Positions 35,391 to 44,335 are shown, counted from the first letter of the stretch. The stretch: 64,000 bases of DNA from Bombilactobacillus mellifer (GCF_000970795.1 NZ_KQ034029.1:289097-353096); one strand, 5' to 3'. A program made the numbers and translations. The notes: generated from the sequence alone by a model not told the origin.

Positions 35391-35870
35391 TTATTTATGA
35401 TAAGGATTACCAGCATTAATCATAAATAACCGATAAATTTGTTCACATAACACTAACCGCATCAACTGGTGTGGCAACGTCAAACGACCGAAAGAAATAG
35501 CCTGGTTAGCCCGCTGCAAAACACTTGCGCTTAATCCTAAAGAACCTCCGATCACAAATACCAAGCGGCTATGGCCGTAAGTAACTAAATTGGCTACCTG
35601 CGCCGCTAACGCTTCAGATGAATATTGCTGTCCGTCAATGGCTAAGGCAAATACATAATCCTCGGCGTGAATTTTAGCTAAGATCCGTTCTCCCTCGCGG
35701 CTTTTAACTTGTTCTTTTTGAGCGGCACTTAATTTTTCGGGGGCTTTTTCATCAGGAACTTCTATAAGCTGCAATGTACAAAAGGGCTTTAAGCGTTGTG
35801 TGTAATCTTCAATCCCTTGAATTAAATATTTTTTTTTAATTTTGCCTACACTAATTATTTGAATTTTCAT
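35391..35870 (-). CDS. rlmH: 23S rRNA (pseudouridine1915-N3)-methyltransferase RlmH
   Basis: SPOUT methyltransferase that modifies pseudouridine 1915 in helix 69 of 23S rRNA. With the ATG at 35870 it has 159 residues, exactly the usual length. The family signatures are seen at the start ([16 protein letters not shown]), in [10 protein letters not shown] (SAM-binding knot) and at the end ([13 protein letters not shown]). An ATG directly upstream (35873) is also in frame but too close to the AGGAG site. The gene follows the DnaA-box region and htrA, as expected for the walRK-htrA-rlmH neighbourhood of lactobacilli. Confidence 0.97.
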   Translation of the reverse strand: MKIQIISVGKIKKKYLIQGIEDYTQRLKPFCTLQLIEVPDEKAPEKLSAAQKEQVKSREGERILAKIHAEDYVFALAIDGQQYSSEALAAQVANLVTYGHSRLVFVIGGSLGLSASVLQRANQAISFGRLTLPHQLMRLVLCEQIYRLFMINAGNPYHK

Positions 35871-35885
35871 CATTACTCCTAAAAG

Positions 35886-36100
35886 TTTTCCACAATTGAT
35901 TTTAGTTCGGTTATCAGCTCTAACGTTGATTCTTAGCGGATCAAAGAGTAAGTGTTAAACCAGTTTTCCTATTTATCCACAAGTTTTGCACAAAACAGGG
36001 GATAACTTATCCGAAATCTTCCTCGCTAGTTTTACACTCTATTCACAGGTTTATCCACAGTTTAGTGGATAACTTACCGACACCAAAACATATTATCCCC
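35886..36100. promoter_or_regulatory. Cluster of DnaA boxes between rlmH and htrA
   Basis: Two perfect plus-strand boxes TTATCCACA lie at 35973-35981 and 36051-36059. Near matches are TTTTCCACA (35886-35894), TTTTGCACA (35984-35992) and, on the minus strand, TTATCCACT (36064-36072). Weaker TTATCC-type sites lie at 35998-36006, 36008-36016 and 36092-36100. An AT-rich stretch follows (36100-36170). The density is like that of a replication origin, but dnaA is not in the window. Confidence 0.7.
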
Positions 36101-36199
36101 TCCGATTTACCGAACTATTTTGAACTACTTTCTTAACAAAAAAACTTCTATTAACTAAACTATTGCGCTTCTGGGGCGCACAACTGACTGGGTGATCAG

Positions 36200-36236
36200 A
36201 AAAAGACCTCACTGCTGAGCCAACTTCAGTGAGGTC
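36200..36236 (-). terminator. Terminator of htrA
   Basis: Ten-base arms (36205-36214 and 36227-36236) followed on the minus strand by five T residues, just after the htrA stop codon. Confidence 0.85.
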
Positions 36237-36264
36237 CTTTCTAATTCAGTGGTCCTAATACGCA

Positions 36265-37515
36265 TTAAGTTGTTTTGGTTAGTTTAACATCGACACTTTG
36301 TAATTTACCATCCCGATAGAATTGAACTTTAATTGTATCACCTACGGCATAGCTATACAGTTTCGTATGCAAATCAGCAATATTTTTAATTTTCTTATCA
36401 TTGATGCTGACAATTACATCGTATTTGCGCAAACCGGCTTTCCGAGCCACGGAATCGGCAGAAGTCGAACCGACCAAGACGCCTTCTGTAACATTTTCAG
36501 GCAATTTGAGAATCGAACGTTGCTGCGAACTTGGCACTTGATCCAAATCAACTACTTTAATGCCTAATTGTGGTCGTTCAATTTTGCCATTTTGTACTAA
36601 TTGATTAATAATCTTGACCACTTCATTACTTGGAATGGCAAAACCCATCCCCTCTACAGAAGTCCCGTCCGTACTGGAAGCTAATTTCATAGAATTAATC
36701 CCAATAACTTGTCCCGCGACATTAACTAGTGGTCCGCCTGAATTACCAGGATTAATTGCGGTATCTGTTTGTAAGACCGTCGCCTGACCTGTAACTTGAC
36801 CGGAACTTTCATCAGTCGTATCAACTGTGCGGTTTTTAGCCGAGATAATTCCTTCGGTCACGGAAGTCGCGTATTTGCTGCCTAAAGGTGAACCAATGGC
36901 AATAACTGTTTCACCTGGATTGACGGCGTCTGAATTGCCAAAGTGGGCGACTGATTTGACTTTATCTGCGGCAATCGATAAAACTGCTAAATCCGTAATA
37001 GCATCAGTTCCGACTTTTTTAGCTGAGACCTTATTGCCGTCACTTAAAATAACTTCTAATTTTTCTGAACCAGCTACAACATGATTATTAGTTACTACAT
37101 AAGCATGGCCATCTTGCTTACTGTAAATTAAACCCGAACCTTCACTAGATTCTTGCAATTTACTTTTATTTGAACTCCCCGAATTATTGTCGCTATTGCC
37201 ATTGCCATATAGACTGCCAAATAATGCACTTAAACTATCGTCACTTTTTTGTTCCCGCTGATAATTTACTACTGAAACGACTGAACCTTTGACTTTTTTA
37301 AAAGCTGTCGTCATTTGATTATGTGATTTGACAGTAACATTACTGATTTGAGTAGTCCCAGCCTTCCCTGAACCATTAGTAACTTGGCCGGCCGGGCTAG
37401 GGTTGCTGTTCCCCCAGTGACTAAACGCAAAATAGCCGATGCCGGTCCCTAATAGTGCTGAGACGAGCGCCACCACGACTATTTTCCATAAGTCCATGTG
37501 ATTTTGATTATTCAA
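36265..37515 (-). CDS. htrA: HtrA-type serine protease
   Basis: Membrane-anchored surface protease and chaperone for misfolded exported proteins. One N-terminal transmembrane segment (about 10-33) is followed by a Ser/Asn-rich linker. The trypsin-like domain has catalytic His145 (NNHVV), Asp175 (TDLAVL) and Ser259 (NPGNSGGPL), and a PDZ domain covers about 315-410. The total is 416 residues. The start is TTG at 37515, supported by AAGGAGG 9 bases upstream; the first in-frame ATG (37497) is too far from it. It lies between the second polyol operon and rlmH. Confidence 0.95.
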   Translation of the reverse strand: MNNQNHMDLWKIVVVALVSALLGTGIGYFAFSHWGNSNPSPAGQVTNGSGKAGTTQISNVTVKSHNQMTTAFKKVKGSVVSVVNYQREQKSDDSLSALFGSLYGNGNSDNNSGSSNKSKLQESSEGSGLIYSKQDGHAYVVTNNHVVAGSEKLEVILSDGNKVSAKKVGTDAITDLAVLSIAADKVKSVAHFGNSDAVNPGETVIAIGSPLGSKYATSVTEGIISAKNRTVDTTDESSGQVTGQATVLQTDTAINPGNSGGPLVNVAGQVIGINSMKLASSTDGTSVEGMGFAIPSNEVVKIINQLVQNGKIERPQLGIKVVDLDQVPSSQQRSILKLPENVTEGVLVGSTSADSVARKAGLRKYDVIVSINDKKIKNIADLHTKLYSYAVGDTIKVQFYRDGKLQSVDVKLTKTT

Positions 37516-37895
37516 AAGAGCGAGCCTCCTTAGTTTAATAAGTATATTGTAGTCAATCTTTATGAAAAAAACATGAAATATCTACTTCTTATTCTGTGCC
37601 ATAAAACCTGTAGGTGCGAGAAATCGTTAATTTACTATAAAAAATTATCATAGTTTCTCATATATCATAAAATGTTGAATAGTCACAGCTACTCATACAA
37701 TATTCCAACAACAGAGCAATAATCTACTCAAGTCAGCCACAAGCCCGCCACTGGCGTCATAAAATATTGACTATACCGCTACTATTATAAAACGTTCTGT
37801 CCCCCGCGGCATGAATTACTTTAAAAAACCAGCCCTCTAGTGTTAAAAAATAGGTACGTTATTTCTTGCTTTTTCTCAAAGACTTTCACGACACC
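37516..37895. other. AT-rich intergenic region upstream of htrA
   Basis: About 380 bases without a gene. It should hold the htrA promoter. I see AT-rich stretches and a TTGACT near the gene but no clear -10/-35 pair and no WalR box. Confidence 0.35.
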
Positions 37896-37933
37896 AAAAA
37901 AAGGAATTAAATTACCCAACATAATTTAATTCC
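37896..37933 (-). terminator. Terminator of the second mtl-like operon
   Basis: Perfect twelve-base arms (37903-37914 and 37922-37933) with a seven-base loop and seven T residues on the minus strand, about 50 bases after the hexuloisomerase gene. Confidence 0.9.
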
Positions 37934-37986
37934 TTTCACTTCAATCCATTATAAAAATCTATTTTCTCTGATTTTCTGTTTCCTAA

Positions 37987-38544
37987 TTATTCCAGATTAG
38001 CATGGCGTTGATCCAATTGTTTTTGCGACAAATGTTTAATTTTTTTTAAATCGACTACCAAGCTGTCATAAAGTAAGAAAGTTAATTGTTCAAAAGCTGA
38101 ACCGTTAGGTTGAATAGATATCTTTTGTGGGACATCGTGCGCCCGCGAAGACGCTCCTGGTAGCTTCACCACGACATCAGCTAATTCTCCTAATACACTT
38201 TGTGGATGAATGGTAATTAAGGCGACCCGCGCTTGAGCCTGTTTAGCTATTTGAGCAGCATTAATCATCCCCTGAGTAAGCCCAGAACCGGAATTAATGA
38301 TTAACAAATCTGTGGAACCAATCGCTGGGGTAGTGGATTCTCCCACAAAATAATCAGTAAATCCTAAATGAACCAGCCGATTGGCAAAAGCGCGGGCAAC
38401 AAAGCCCGACCGCCCAGCACCAGCAATGAAAATGCGATCTGCCTGAAGAATTTCTTGCTCTAAAACTTGAACTTCCTGCGCTTTTACAGCAGTGGCAGCA
38501 GTTAATAATTCTTGTAAAATAGTTGTTAAATTTTCATAATGCAT
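37987..38544 (-). CDS. hxlB: 6-phospho-3-hexuloisomerase (SIS domain)
   Basis: Cytoplasmic isomerase that interconverts arabino-3-hexulose-6-phosphate and fructose-6-phosphate. A single SIS domain fills the 185 residues. Seen are the phosphate-binding segments GAGRSGFVARAFANRLVHLGF and INSGSG(L)TQ and the later NGSAFEQLTFLLYDSLV typical of PHI. AGGAGC lies just upstream of the ATG. It follows the synthase gene by 9 bases, forming the HPS/PHI pair of the ribulose monophosphate pathway. Here the pair is the tail of a mannitol-type PTS operon. Confidence 0.92.
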   Translation of the reverse strand: MHYENLTTILQELLTAATAVKAQEVQVLEQEILQADRIFIAGAGRSGFVARAFANRLVHLGFTDYFVGESTTPAIGSTDLLIINSGSGLTQGMINAAQIAKQAQARVALITIHPQSVLGELADVVVKLPGASSRAHDVPQKISIQPNGSAFEQLTFLLYDSLVVDLKKIKHLSQKQLDQRHANLE

Positions 38545-38553
38545 AATCTGCTC

Positions 38554-39180
38554 CTAGTTTAAAGCCTGTTTAATCGCATGGGCTGCCTGTGTTGGATTCG
38601 CCGCTTTACAAATACCCGAACCCACGATCACTACTTCCGGTTGTAAAGCCACATATGAGGCGATAGTTTGACTGTTAATGCCTCCAGCTACTGAAATCGC
38701 AATATTCGACGCAAATTGTTGGACGACTTTTAAGTCGGCTAAGGGCCGACGGCCCACTGCTTGTTGGTCTGCACCAGTATGGACGGAGAGCATATGTGCT
38801 CCCATCTTTTCCAATTCGCTGACCCGTGTGGCTAAATCAGGACAGCCAATCAAATCTACAACGGTTTTTTTACCCCGGGCGTTGGCTGCTTGAATACAAC
38901 TTTGAATAGTTAAATTATCTGTAATGCTGACCACCGTCACGTAATCTGCTCCCGCCTCAAATCCTAAATTGGCTTCGAATGCTCCACCATCGACAATTTT
39001 TTCATCCGCTAAAATTTCTTTAGTGGGAAAGCGCTGTTTGAATTGTCGTACAGCAGACATTCCCTCTCGGATGACAAGCGGTGTGCCCACTTCAATGATA
39101 TCGACATCATTTTCGATTTGATGAATTAAATTAATCCCTTCACTCAAAGTAACTTCATCTAAAGCCACTTGCAATTTCAT
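38554..39180 (-). CDS. hxlA: 3-hexulose-6-phosphate synthase
   Basis: Enzyme of the orotidine-monophosphate-decarboxylase fold that joins formaldehyde and ribulose-5-phosphate to 3-hexulose-6-phosphate, or runs the reverse cleavage. Its 208 residues show LQVALD at the start and the active-site D-x-K-x-x-D as ADEKIVDGG, then SVHTGADQQ and the phosphate-binding AGGIN and VIVGSGI. The relatives that decarboxylate 3-keto-gulonate-6-phosphate share the fold; the adjacent PHI gene favours HPS. It lies 14 bases after the mtlD-like gene on the minus strand. Confidence 0.9.
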   Translation of the reverse strand: MKLQVALDEVTLSEGINLIHQIENDVDIIEVGTPLVIREGMSAVRQFKQRFPTKEILADEKIVDGGAFEANLGFEAGADYVTVVSITDNLTIQSCIQAANARGKKTVVDLIGCPDLATRVSELEKMGAHMLSVHTGADQQAVGRRPLADLKVVQQFASNIAISVAGGINSQTIASYVALQPEVVIVGSGICKAANPTQAAHAIKQALN

Positions 39181-39194
39181 GATTTTACCCCTTT

Positions 39195-40376
39195 TCAGAT
39201 TTCTCCATCTCGATGCTGAGCCAATAACTGCCGTTGTTGATCATAAGATTTCATAATTTTTTTGAAGGCCGGACTAGCAGCAGAAATCGCTGTAAAATGT
39301 TCAATAGTTTGTGGTAACCCATGGTCTGTTAAATATTTTTGTAAAATGACACATTGTTCATCTTGCGGATTAAAGAATAACAGCGCCGCGGCAATACCTT
39401 TTAACAAAAGTTCATTGGGTAAGCCATATTGTTCTAACTGCACTGCTGGCGCCACCAAACGATCTTGTGGTCCCAATTTGCGAATAGGCGAACGACAAAC
39501 CCGGGCAATCGGATCTTTAATGCCTGGTGTTTGATAGCGGTCAATGGCAAAGTCAATATAATGGTCCAAATCCGCCGCCGTAAAATCATATTTGCGTACG
39601 AGCAATCTAGCAGATTCTTCCATCGTTTGACGCACTTGTTGAACTAGATCTGCGCGGGCAAAAACATCTTGAATAATGTTATAACCTAATACGTAACCTA
39701 TATAACCCGCCCAAGCATGACCGCAATTAATAATATATAATTTACGTTCTAAATATTTTTGCAGATTTTGGGTATATTCTGCCCCTACAATGGGAGGAGT
39801 TTTGGGATCTACCAATTGGGAAGATTCAATGGCTAATTCAAAGCTATCCCCAATGGCCACACTATGCTGGCCGGCCGTGACATAGTCTAAAACCATCCGA
39901 TCGACAACCGTATTCGCAAAAGCAGCGACCGCATCTAAATCAATTAATTCCTGCTGAGTATCTGCTTTTAAAATTTCGTCATGTAAAATTTGACCATTCA
40001 TAAATGCATTTTCACAAGCCAAGATATTTAAGCGGGACTTTTGCAAATGTTGCCGCTGAACCAATCCTTTTAAAATTACAGGGGCAATTTGTGCTAAATT
40101 ATCGGCCCAAACACTAGTAGTAATAAGATCAGCAGATACGATAGCTTCAATTAGGGCCTGAGAATCTTGCGTGGCAGACAAGGCTGTGACGTGATCAATG
40201 GTCACTTTTTGATAAGCATGATTAATTAAATAAAGATCATAGCCCTGGTGCGCATTAATCTGATTAACTAGTGCCGTATTTACATCGACCATGACGATGT
40301 CATAACCGGAATCATGTAAAAGTTGTCCAATAAAACCACGTCCAATACTCCCAGCACCAAAATGAACTGCTTTCAT
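39195..40376 (-). CDS. Mannitol-1-phosphate dehydrogenase-family polyol-phosphate dehydrogenase
   Basis: Long-chain polyol dehydrogenase of 393 residues, paralogue of mtlD at 304-1461. It has AVHFGAGSIGRGFIGQ at the N-terminus and the RSPIRKLGPQDRLV segment in the C-terminal domain, where the catalytic lysine lies. The last third (YGLPNELLLKGIAAAL) differs strongly from the first copy. GGAGG precedes the ATG. It is the fourth gene of the mtl-like operon and is followed by HPS and PHI. Mannitol-1-phosphate to fructose-6-phosphate is the default reaction, but the substrate may be another hexitol or pentitol phosphate. Confidence 0.88.
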   Translation of the reverse strand: MKAVHFGAGSIGRGFIGQLLHDSGYDIVMVDVNTALVNQINAHQGYDLYLINHAYQKVTIDHVTALSATQDSQALIEAIVSADLITTSVWADNLAQIAPVILKGLVQRQHLQKSRLNILACENAFMNGQILHDEILKADTQQELIDLDAVAAFANTVVDRMVLDYVTAGQHSVAIGDSFELAIESSQLVDPKTPPIVGAEYTQNLQKYLERKLYIINCGHAWAGYIGYVLGYNIIQDVFARADLVQQVRQTMEESARLLVRKYDFTAADLDHYIDFAIDRYQTPGIKDPIARVCRSPIRKLGPQDRLVAPAVQLEQYGLPNELLLKGIAAALLFFNPQDEQCVILQKYLTDHGLPQTIEHFTAISAASPAFKKIMKSYDQQRQLLAQHRDGEI

Positions 40377-40378
40377 GG

Positions 40379-40807
40379 TTAAATTACCTCCTGAAACAAA
40401 GTGAGAATCTCATCCTTGGATTGCGTATGACTTAAAAGTTCAATATTTCTTAGATCCGAACAAACCTGGGCAATTTTTCCTAAAATGGCTAAATGTTCAT
40501 TATTTTTACCGGCAATCCCGAAAACTAAATAAACTCGTTCACCATCAAATTCCACTCCTGCGGGTACTTGCACTAGAGAAATTCCCGATGCTAAAATTTT
40601 ATCTTCAGAAGTCACAAGCCCATGCGGAATTGCAACATTATTGCCGATATAAGTTGAGACATCTGCTTCACGTAATAACATATCTTCCACATAAGCATTC
40701 ACAACATAATGATTGCGTACTAAGATCTGACCTGCTAAAGTAATAGCTTCATTTTTAGACTGGCACACTTGGGCTAAACAAATATTATCTTTTGGGAAAA
40801 TCTGCAT
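40379..40807 (-). CDS. PTS EIIA component, mannitol type (second copy)
   Basis: Phosphocarrier of 142 residues, paralogue of mtlF at 1463-1906, with phosphorylated His62 in NVAIPHGL. It feeds the EIICB at 42876-44312. GAGGTGATAAG precedes the ATG. The next gene starts two bases after its stop, so translation is likely coupled. Both copies sit between the regulator and the dehydrogenase, showing a shared ancestral operon. Confidence 0.93.
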   Translation of the reverse strand: MQIFPKDNICLAQVCQSKNEAITLAGQILVRNHYVVNAYVEDMLLREADVSTYIGNNVAIPHGLVTSEDKILASGISLVQVPAGVEFDGERVYLVFGIAGKNNEHLAILGKIAQVCSDLRNIELLSHTQSKDEILTLFQEVI

Positions 40808-40816
40808 CTTATCACC

Positions 40817-42844
40817 TCAAAATATTTCCTCAAAACTGCGTTTAAAGGTCTCCGACAAATAGGCTCTAATTTGTTCCTTATTAGCATTTTCGATCGCTGC
40901 TTGCGTCTTGTTACTAGTGGAAAGATGAATGATAACTTTGCTCAAAACCGAAGTCATACTGGCTACCATCATCGGTCCATGGCAAAAAGTCAAAATTTGC
41001 AGCTTATTTAAAGCACAACAATCAGACTGATTTTGAATCTTCAAAATAAAAATTTTACTATTACGCTTGGTTTGTAATGGACAATTTAAAATAGCGATAT
41101 TTTGTTCTGGTAAACGATAAAAATTTTTGGACCAATTGTAGCTTAATTGTTGGACTTCTTGGCTATTCAATCCGGCATGGCGCTGTAAGTAACTAATGAT
41201 TTGAGTTTGTAAACGCTCTCCTTGAGTAATAGTGATCTTACTGACTTCTAACTCCCGTAGTAATTTCGTTACGCTTTTTAAGATTGTAGTCATCTCGGTT
41301 AAAATGGTTAAAGCATCGCGGCGATCCGGGTTTTTTTGCATCGGGTGTTGCGTGTGACTCAAGCTGCGATATTTATGCGCTTCTACTTTTCTTTCAATTA
41401 GCTCTTTTTCCACGGTACTTAATAATGGTGAAACTCGTAGCAAATCATGTCCTTTAATTTCCAGAGGAACTGTCGATAAAATGAGATCAAACTGTGTTAA
41501 ATCCAAATGCTCCATCTCAATAATAGAAGTGACTTTTTTAACCGTTATTTCCGGAATTTCTCGTTCGACACGACTAGCGAGCATTTTAGCAGAACCCATG
41601 CCACTCGAACAGACAATCAAAACGTTGAAAGAACGTTGAACCAATTTATCCAGGGCAATCGCAAAATACATAACCAAATAACCAATTTCATCGTCAGGAA
41701 AATACTGCGCTCCAAATAATTGTCGTGTCGCCGCGGCCACGATCGTATAAATAGTGGAATAGTTGGCTTGAATCTCCTTAGTTAAAGGATTACGAATGGT
41801 GATGCCTGATTCAATGCGATTAACGGCCTTATTTAAATGACGCTGCAGTCCTCTTAATAAATCATTATCGTTACTTAAAGAAATGCCCAAGCGCTCTTCC
41901 ACTTTTTGAACCAGTAAGTCTGACTTAATCAGCATTGCTTGTCCATCCCAAGAAGTAACGAGATCTTTTTCGCCAATATAAATTTGAATTAACCACCGTA
42001 AATAATCCTGATAGTTATGATCCAGATGACCGTGCACTAAGTTTTGTTGGAGCAAAGTATCAATCTGCTGTGTCTTTTTTGTCAGTGGTGCTATTGATTC
42101 TTGAAAAATAATAGCTTGCTGTTGTTGCCAACTGTTGAACCATAAACCCACTAAAATTGCAAATTCAATTAATTCACTGTCGCTTACTTGAACTTGTTCT
42201 TGTTGCAGAATCGGCATTACCACCGTATAGACATGGGTAAAAAGTTTCCCGAAAGTTTGACTCATTAAATTCAGAAAAGAATTATCAGCAGGTCCTTGCC
42301 CTTGCAACCAATGTAATAATTCGGTGGTTTGACTATCTTTCACGAGCAAATTCATCATGGCAATCTGGCGCTGATAAATAAAGCCCTTCACAAATAAACC
42401 TTCACTTTTTTTACTTATAAGTTGTAAATTCCAGTGCTGGAGTTGTATGCGTACTTGAGGTAAATCTTTTTTGACCGTAGACACAGAAACATTTAAGGCT
42501 AAGGCAATTGTTTTTTGCTTGATGTAATCGGAACTCACTAACAAATAGAGCATTGTCAGATCAATCCGCTCCGTAACTAGATAATCTTGGACCACTTTAT
42601 TTTGGGAAATATTTCGGATAAGTTGAGCAATTACCGACTGTTTGCCTTGAACAATTAAACCTCGTTGCGGAATCGTAATTAACTCTAAATTTTGTTTTTC
42701 AATAACTTGCCGTACAGTCGCTAGTTCACGATAAACCGTACGCTCACTTAACTGAAGCTGACAGGCTATCTGGTGAATAGTTAATGCCTGCCGAGCGTTA
42801 AGCAGTAGCAGAAGAATTTTTTTCAGTCTGCTTGATAAATACAT
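40817..42844 (-). CDS. PRD-containing transcriptional regulator, MtlR-like (second copy)
   Basis: PTS-controlled regulator of 675 residues, paralogue of the MtlR at 1913-4000. Order: two helix-turn-helix segments (about 8-130), PRD1 (about 190-290), PRD2 (300-405), an EIIB-like domain with Cys412 (NVLIVCSSGMGSAK) and a weakly conserved EIIA-like domain (about 525-675). The first PRD2 histidine is present (His336, LQRHLNKA). The second, His403 in the first copy, is replaced by tyrosine (VMYFAIAL). It lies between the EIICB and EIIA genes and probably activates this operon with altered phospho-control. Confidence 0.9.
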   Translation of the reverse strand: MYLSSRLKKILLLLLNARQALTIHQIACQLQLSERTVYRELATVRQVIEKQNLELITIPQRGLIVQGKQSVIAQLIRNISQNKVVQDYLVTERIDLTMLYLLVSSDYIKQKTIALALNVSVSTVKKDLPQVRIQLQHWNLQLISKKSEGLFVKGFIYQRQIAMMNLLVKDSQTTELLHWLQGQGPADNSFLNLMSQTFGKLFTHVYTVVMPILQQEQVQVSDSELIEFAILVGLWFNSWQQQQAIIFQESIAPLTKKTQQIDTLLQQNLVHGHLDHNYQDYLRWLIQIYIGEKDLVTSWDGQAMLIKSDLLVQKVEERLGISLSNDNDLLRGLQRHLNKAVNRIESGITIRNPLTKEIQANYSTIYTIVAAATRQLFGAQYFPDDEIGYLVMYFAIALDKLVQRSFNVLIVCSSGMGSAKMLASRVEREIPEITVKKVTSIIEMEHLDLTQFDLILSTVPLEIKGHDLLRVSPLLSTVEKELIERKVEAHKYRSLSHTQHPMQKNPDRRDALTILTEMTTILKSVTKLLRELEVSKITITQGERLQTQIISYLQRHAGLNSQEVQQLSYNWSKNFYRLPEQNIAILNCPLQTKRNSKIFILKIQNQSDCCALNKLQILTFCHGPMMVASMTSVLSKVIIHLSTSNKTQAAIENANKEQIRAYLSETFKRSFEEIF

Positions 42845-42875
42845 CCTGTCACACCTGCATTCTGCTCAAATCTAT

Positions 42876-44312
42876 CTACTGGCTGTCTTGAATCATTTGA
42901 ATAATTTGCTCATATTCTTCGTTATCTAAATAATTTTTAATTGGAACCACAGGGACCTGTGACTGCTGTTTATAGAGATCTTTTACACGTTCGAATAACG
43001 TATCACTAGTGATAATTAAATCAGCATCATTGGGAATATTATCCAACGCCACATTTTGAACGTGCACGTTTGGTAGATGTGCTTTTTGAACTTTAGCCGA
43101 TAACATTGACGCTCCCATGGCACTAGAACCCATCCCCGCATCACACGCAATAATGATGTTTTGGATCGGGTGACTTGCAGCCACCTTAGCCAGCGTGGAA
43201 CTAGACGAAAAACTGGTTGGAGAGCTTGCGGAATTGGAGTCAGGCATATCTGTTTTGGAAGATAGCGTGACTTGACTAAGTTTTAAGAAGAAACTGACTA
43301 CTAAAAAAGAAACAACTAGGGCCACAAAGTAACAAATAATATTCACCAGCATGGCATTTTTCGGGGACATCATCACTAAGGCCAAAAAACTACCTGGTGA
43401 AACGGCTCCCACTGTGCCGCCATGGAAAATTTGGGCCAGCCATAGAGCGGCTATATTGCCAAACATCGGGCCCAAAATTGTAATAGGTTTTATAAGCGCA
43501 TAGGGAAAAGCAATTTCCCCAATTCCGCCAAAAAACATAATTAATGCTGAAGCTGGAGCAGTACGTTTGGCCACACCCTGACCAAACAAAGAAAACGCAA
43601 GCAATAGTCCCGTCCATGTTCCACCATTAGCTTCTACCATGAATAAAATAGATTTACCCGTTGCGGCTACTTGTTGCAAACCAATGGGTACCATAATGCC
43701 ATGATTAATCGCATTATTGAGAAAAAGTACTTGCGCCGGTTGTACTAAAATACTAGTTAAAGGAATTAAATTGCGCCCCATTAACCATTGCACTCCTGCT
43801 GATAAAAGCGCCAAAATACCGGAAAACAGTGGTTCCACAAAGAGAAAACCTAAAATCAAAATAAGAAAACCGATAATTCCTAAAGAAAAATTATCTACTA
43901 ACATTTCTAAACCCGGTTTAATATAACCGGCAATTAATTTGTCAAATTTTTTAATCAACCAGGCAGCTAAAGGGCCCATTACCATGCCACCAATTAACAT
44001 AGTAATATGTGAACCAATGACCACCCCCATTGTGGCTAAAGCACCAATCGCACCACCACGTTTGCCATAAACATTAAAACCGCCCACATAGCCAATTAAA
44101 ACGGGCATTAAATATTTTAATAAAGGTGCTACAAGGCCATTTAATCGGGCATTGGGGAGCCAACCCGTAGGAATAAAAAAGGCTGCTAATAGTCCCCAAG
44201 CAATAAAGACACCGATATTGGGCATGACCATTGCACTCAAGAAACCGCCCATTTCTTGAATTTTTACTCGGAGTGAATTCAGAGATAATTTTGCATTACT
44301 ATTATTTTGCAT
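42876..44312 (-). CDS. PTS EIICB permease, mannitol family (second copy, altered substrate motifs)
   Basis: Membrane permease of 478 residues: EIIC (about 20-345), a Ser-rich linker (350-373) and one EIIB domain with Cys390 (IIIACDAGMGSSAMGASML). It is the same family as mtlA at 4022-5836 and lacks that protein's second EIIB-like domain. Substrate-region motifs differ: GGIHEIYFP is GGIGEIAFP here, and the PNPGPG segment is NGGTWTG. A sugar alcohol other than mannitol is therefore plausible. The ATG at 44312 is preferred over an in-frame TTG at 44327. First gene of the operon. Confidence 0.9.
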   Translation of the reverse strand: MQNNSNAKLSLNSLRVKIQEMGGFLSAMVMPNIGVFIAWGLLAAFFIPTGWLPNARLNGLVAPLLKYLMPVLIGYVGGFNVYGKRGGAIGALATMGVVIGSHITMLIGGMVMGPLAAWLIKKFDKLIAGYIKPGLEMLVDNFSLGIIGFLILILGFLFVEPLFSGILALLSAGVQWLMGRNLIPLTSILVQPAQVLFLNNAINHGIMVPIGLQQVAATGKSILFMVEANGGTWTGLLLAFSLFGQGVAKRTAPASALIMFFGGIGEIAFPYALIKPITILGPMFGNIAALWLAQIFHGGTVGAVSPGSFLALVMMSPKNAMLVNIICYFVALVVSFLVVSFFLKLSQVTLSSKTDMPDSNSASSPTSFSSSSTLAKVAASHPIQNIIIACDAGMGSSAMGASMLSAKVQKAHLPNVHVQNVALDNIPNDADLIITSDTLFERVKDLYKQQSQVPVVPIKNYLDNEEYEQIIQMIQDSQ

Positions 44313-44335
44313 CGTCCTTTCCCCCAATAGTTTTT

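Noticed and set aside
35886-36100. Calling the DnaA-box cluster oriC outright
   Set aside because: dnaA and dnaN are not here. Conserved genes on both sides run on the same strand, which points to an origin further right. I report it only as a DnaA-box cluster.
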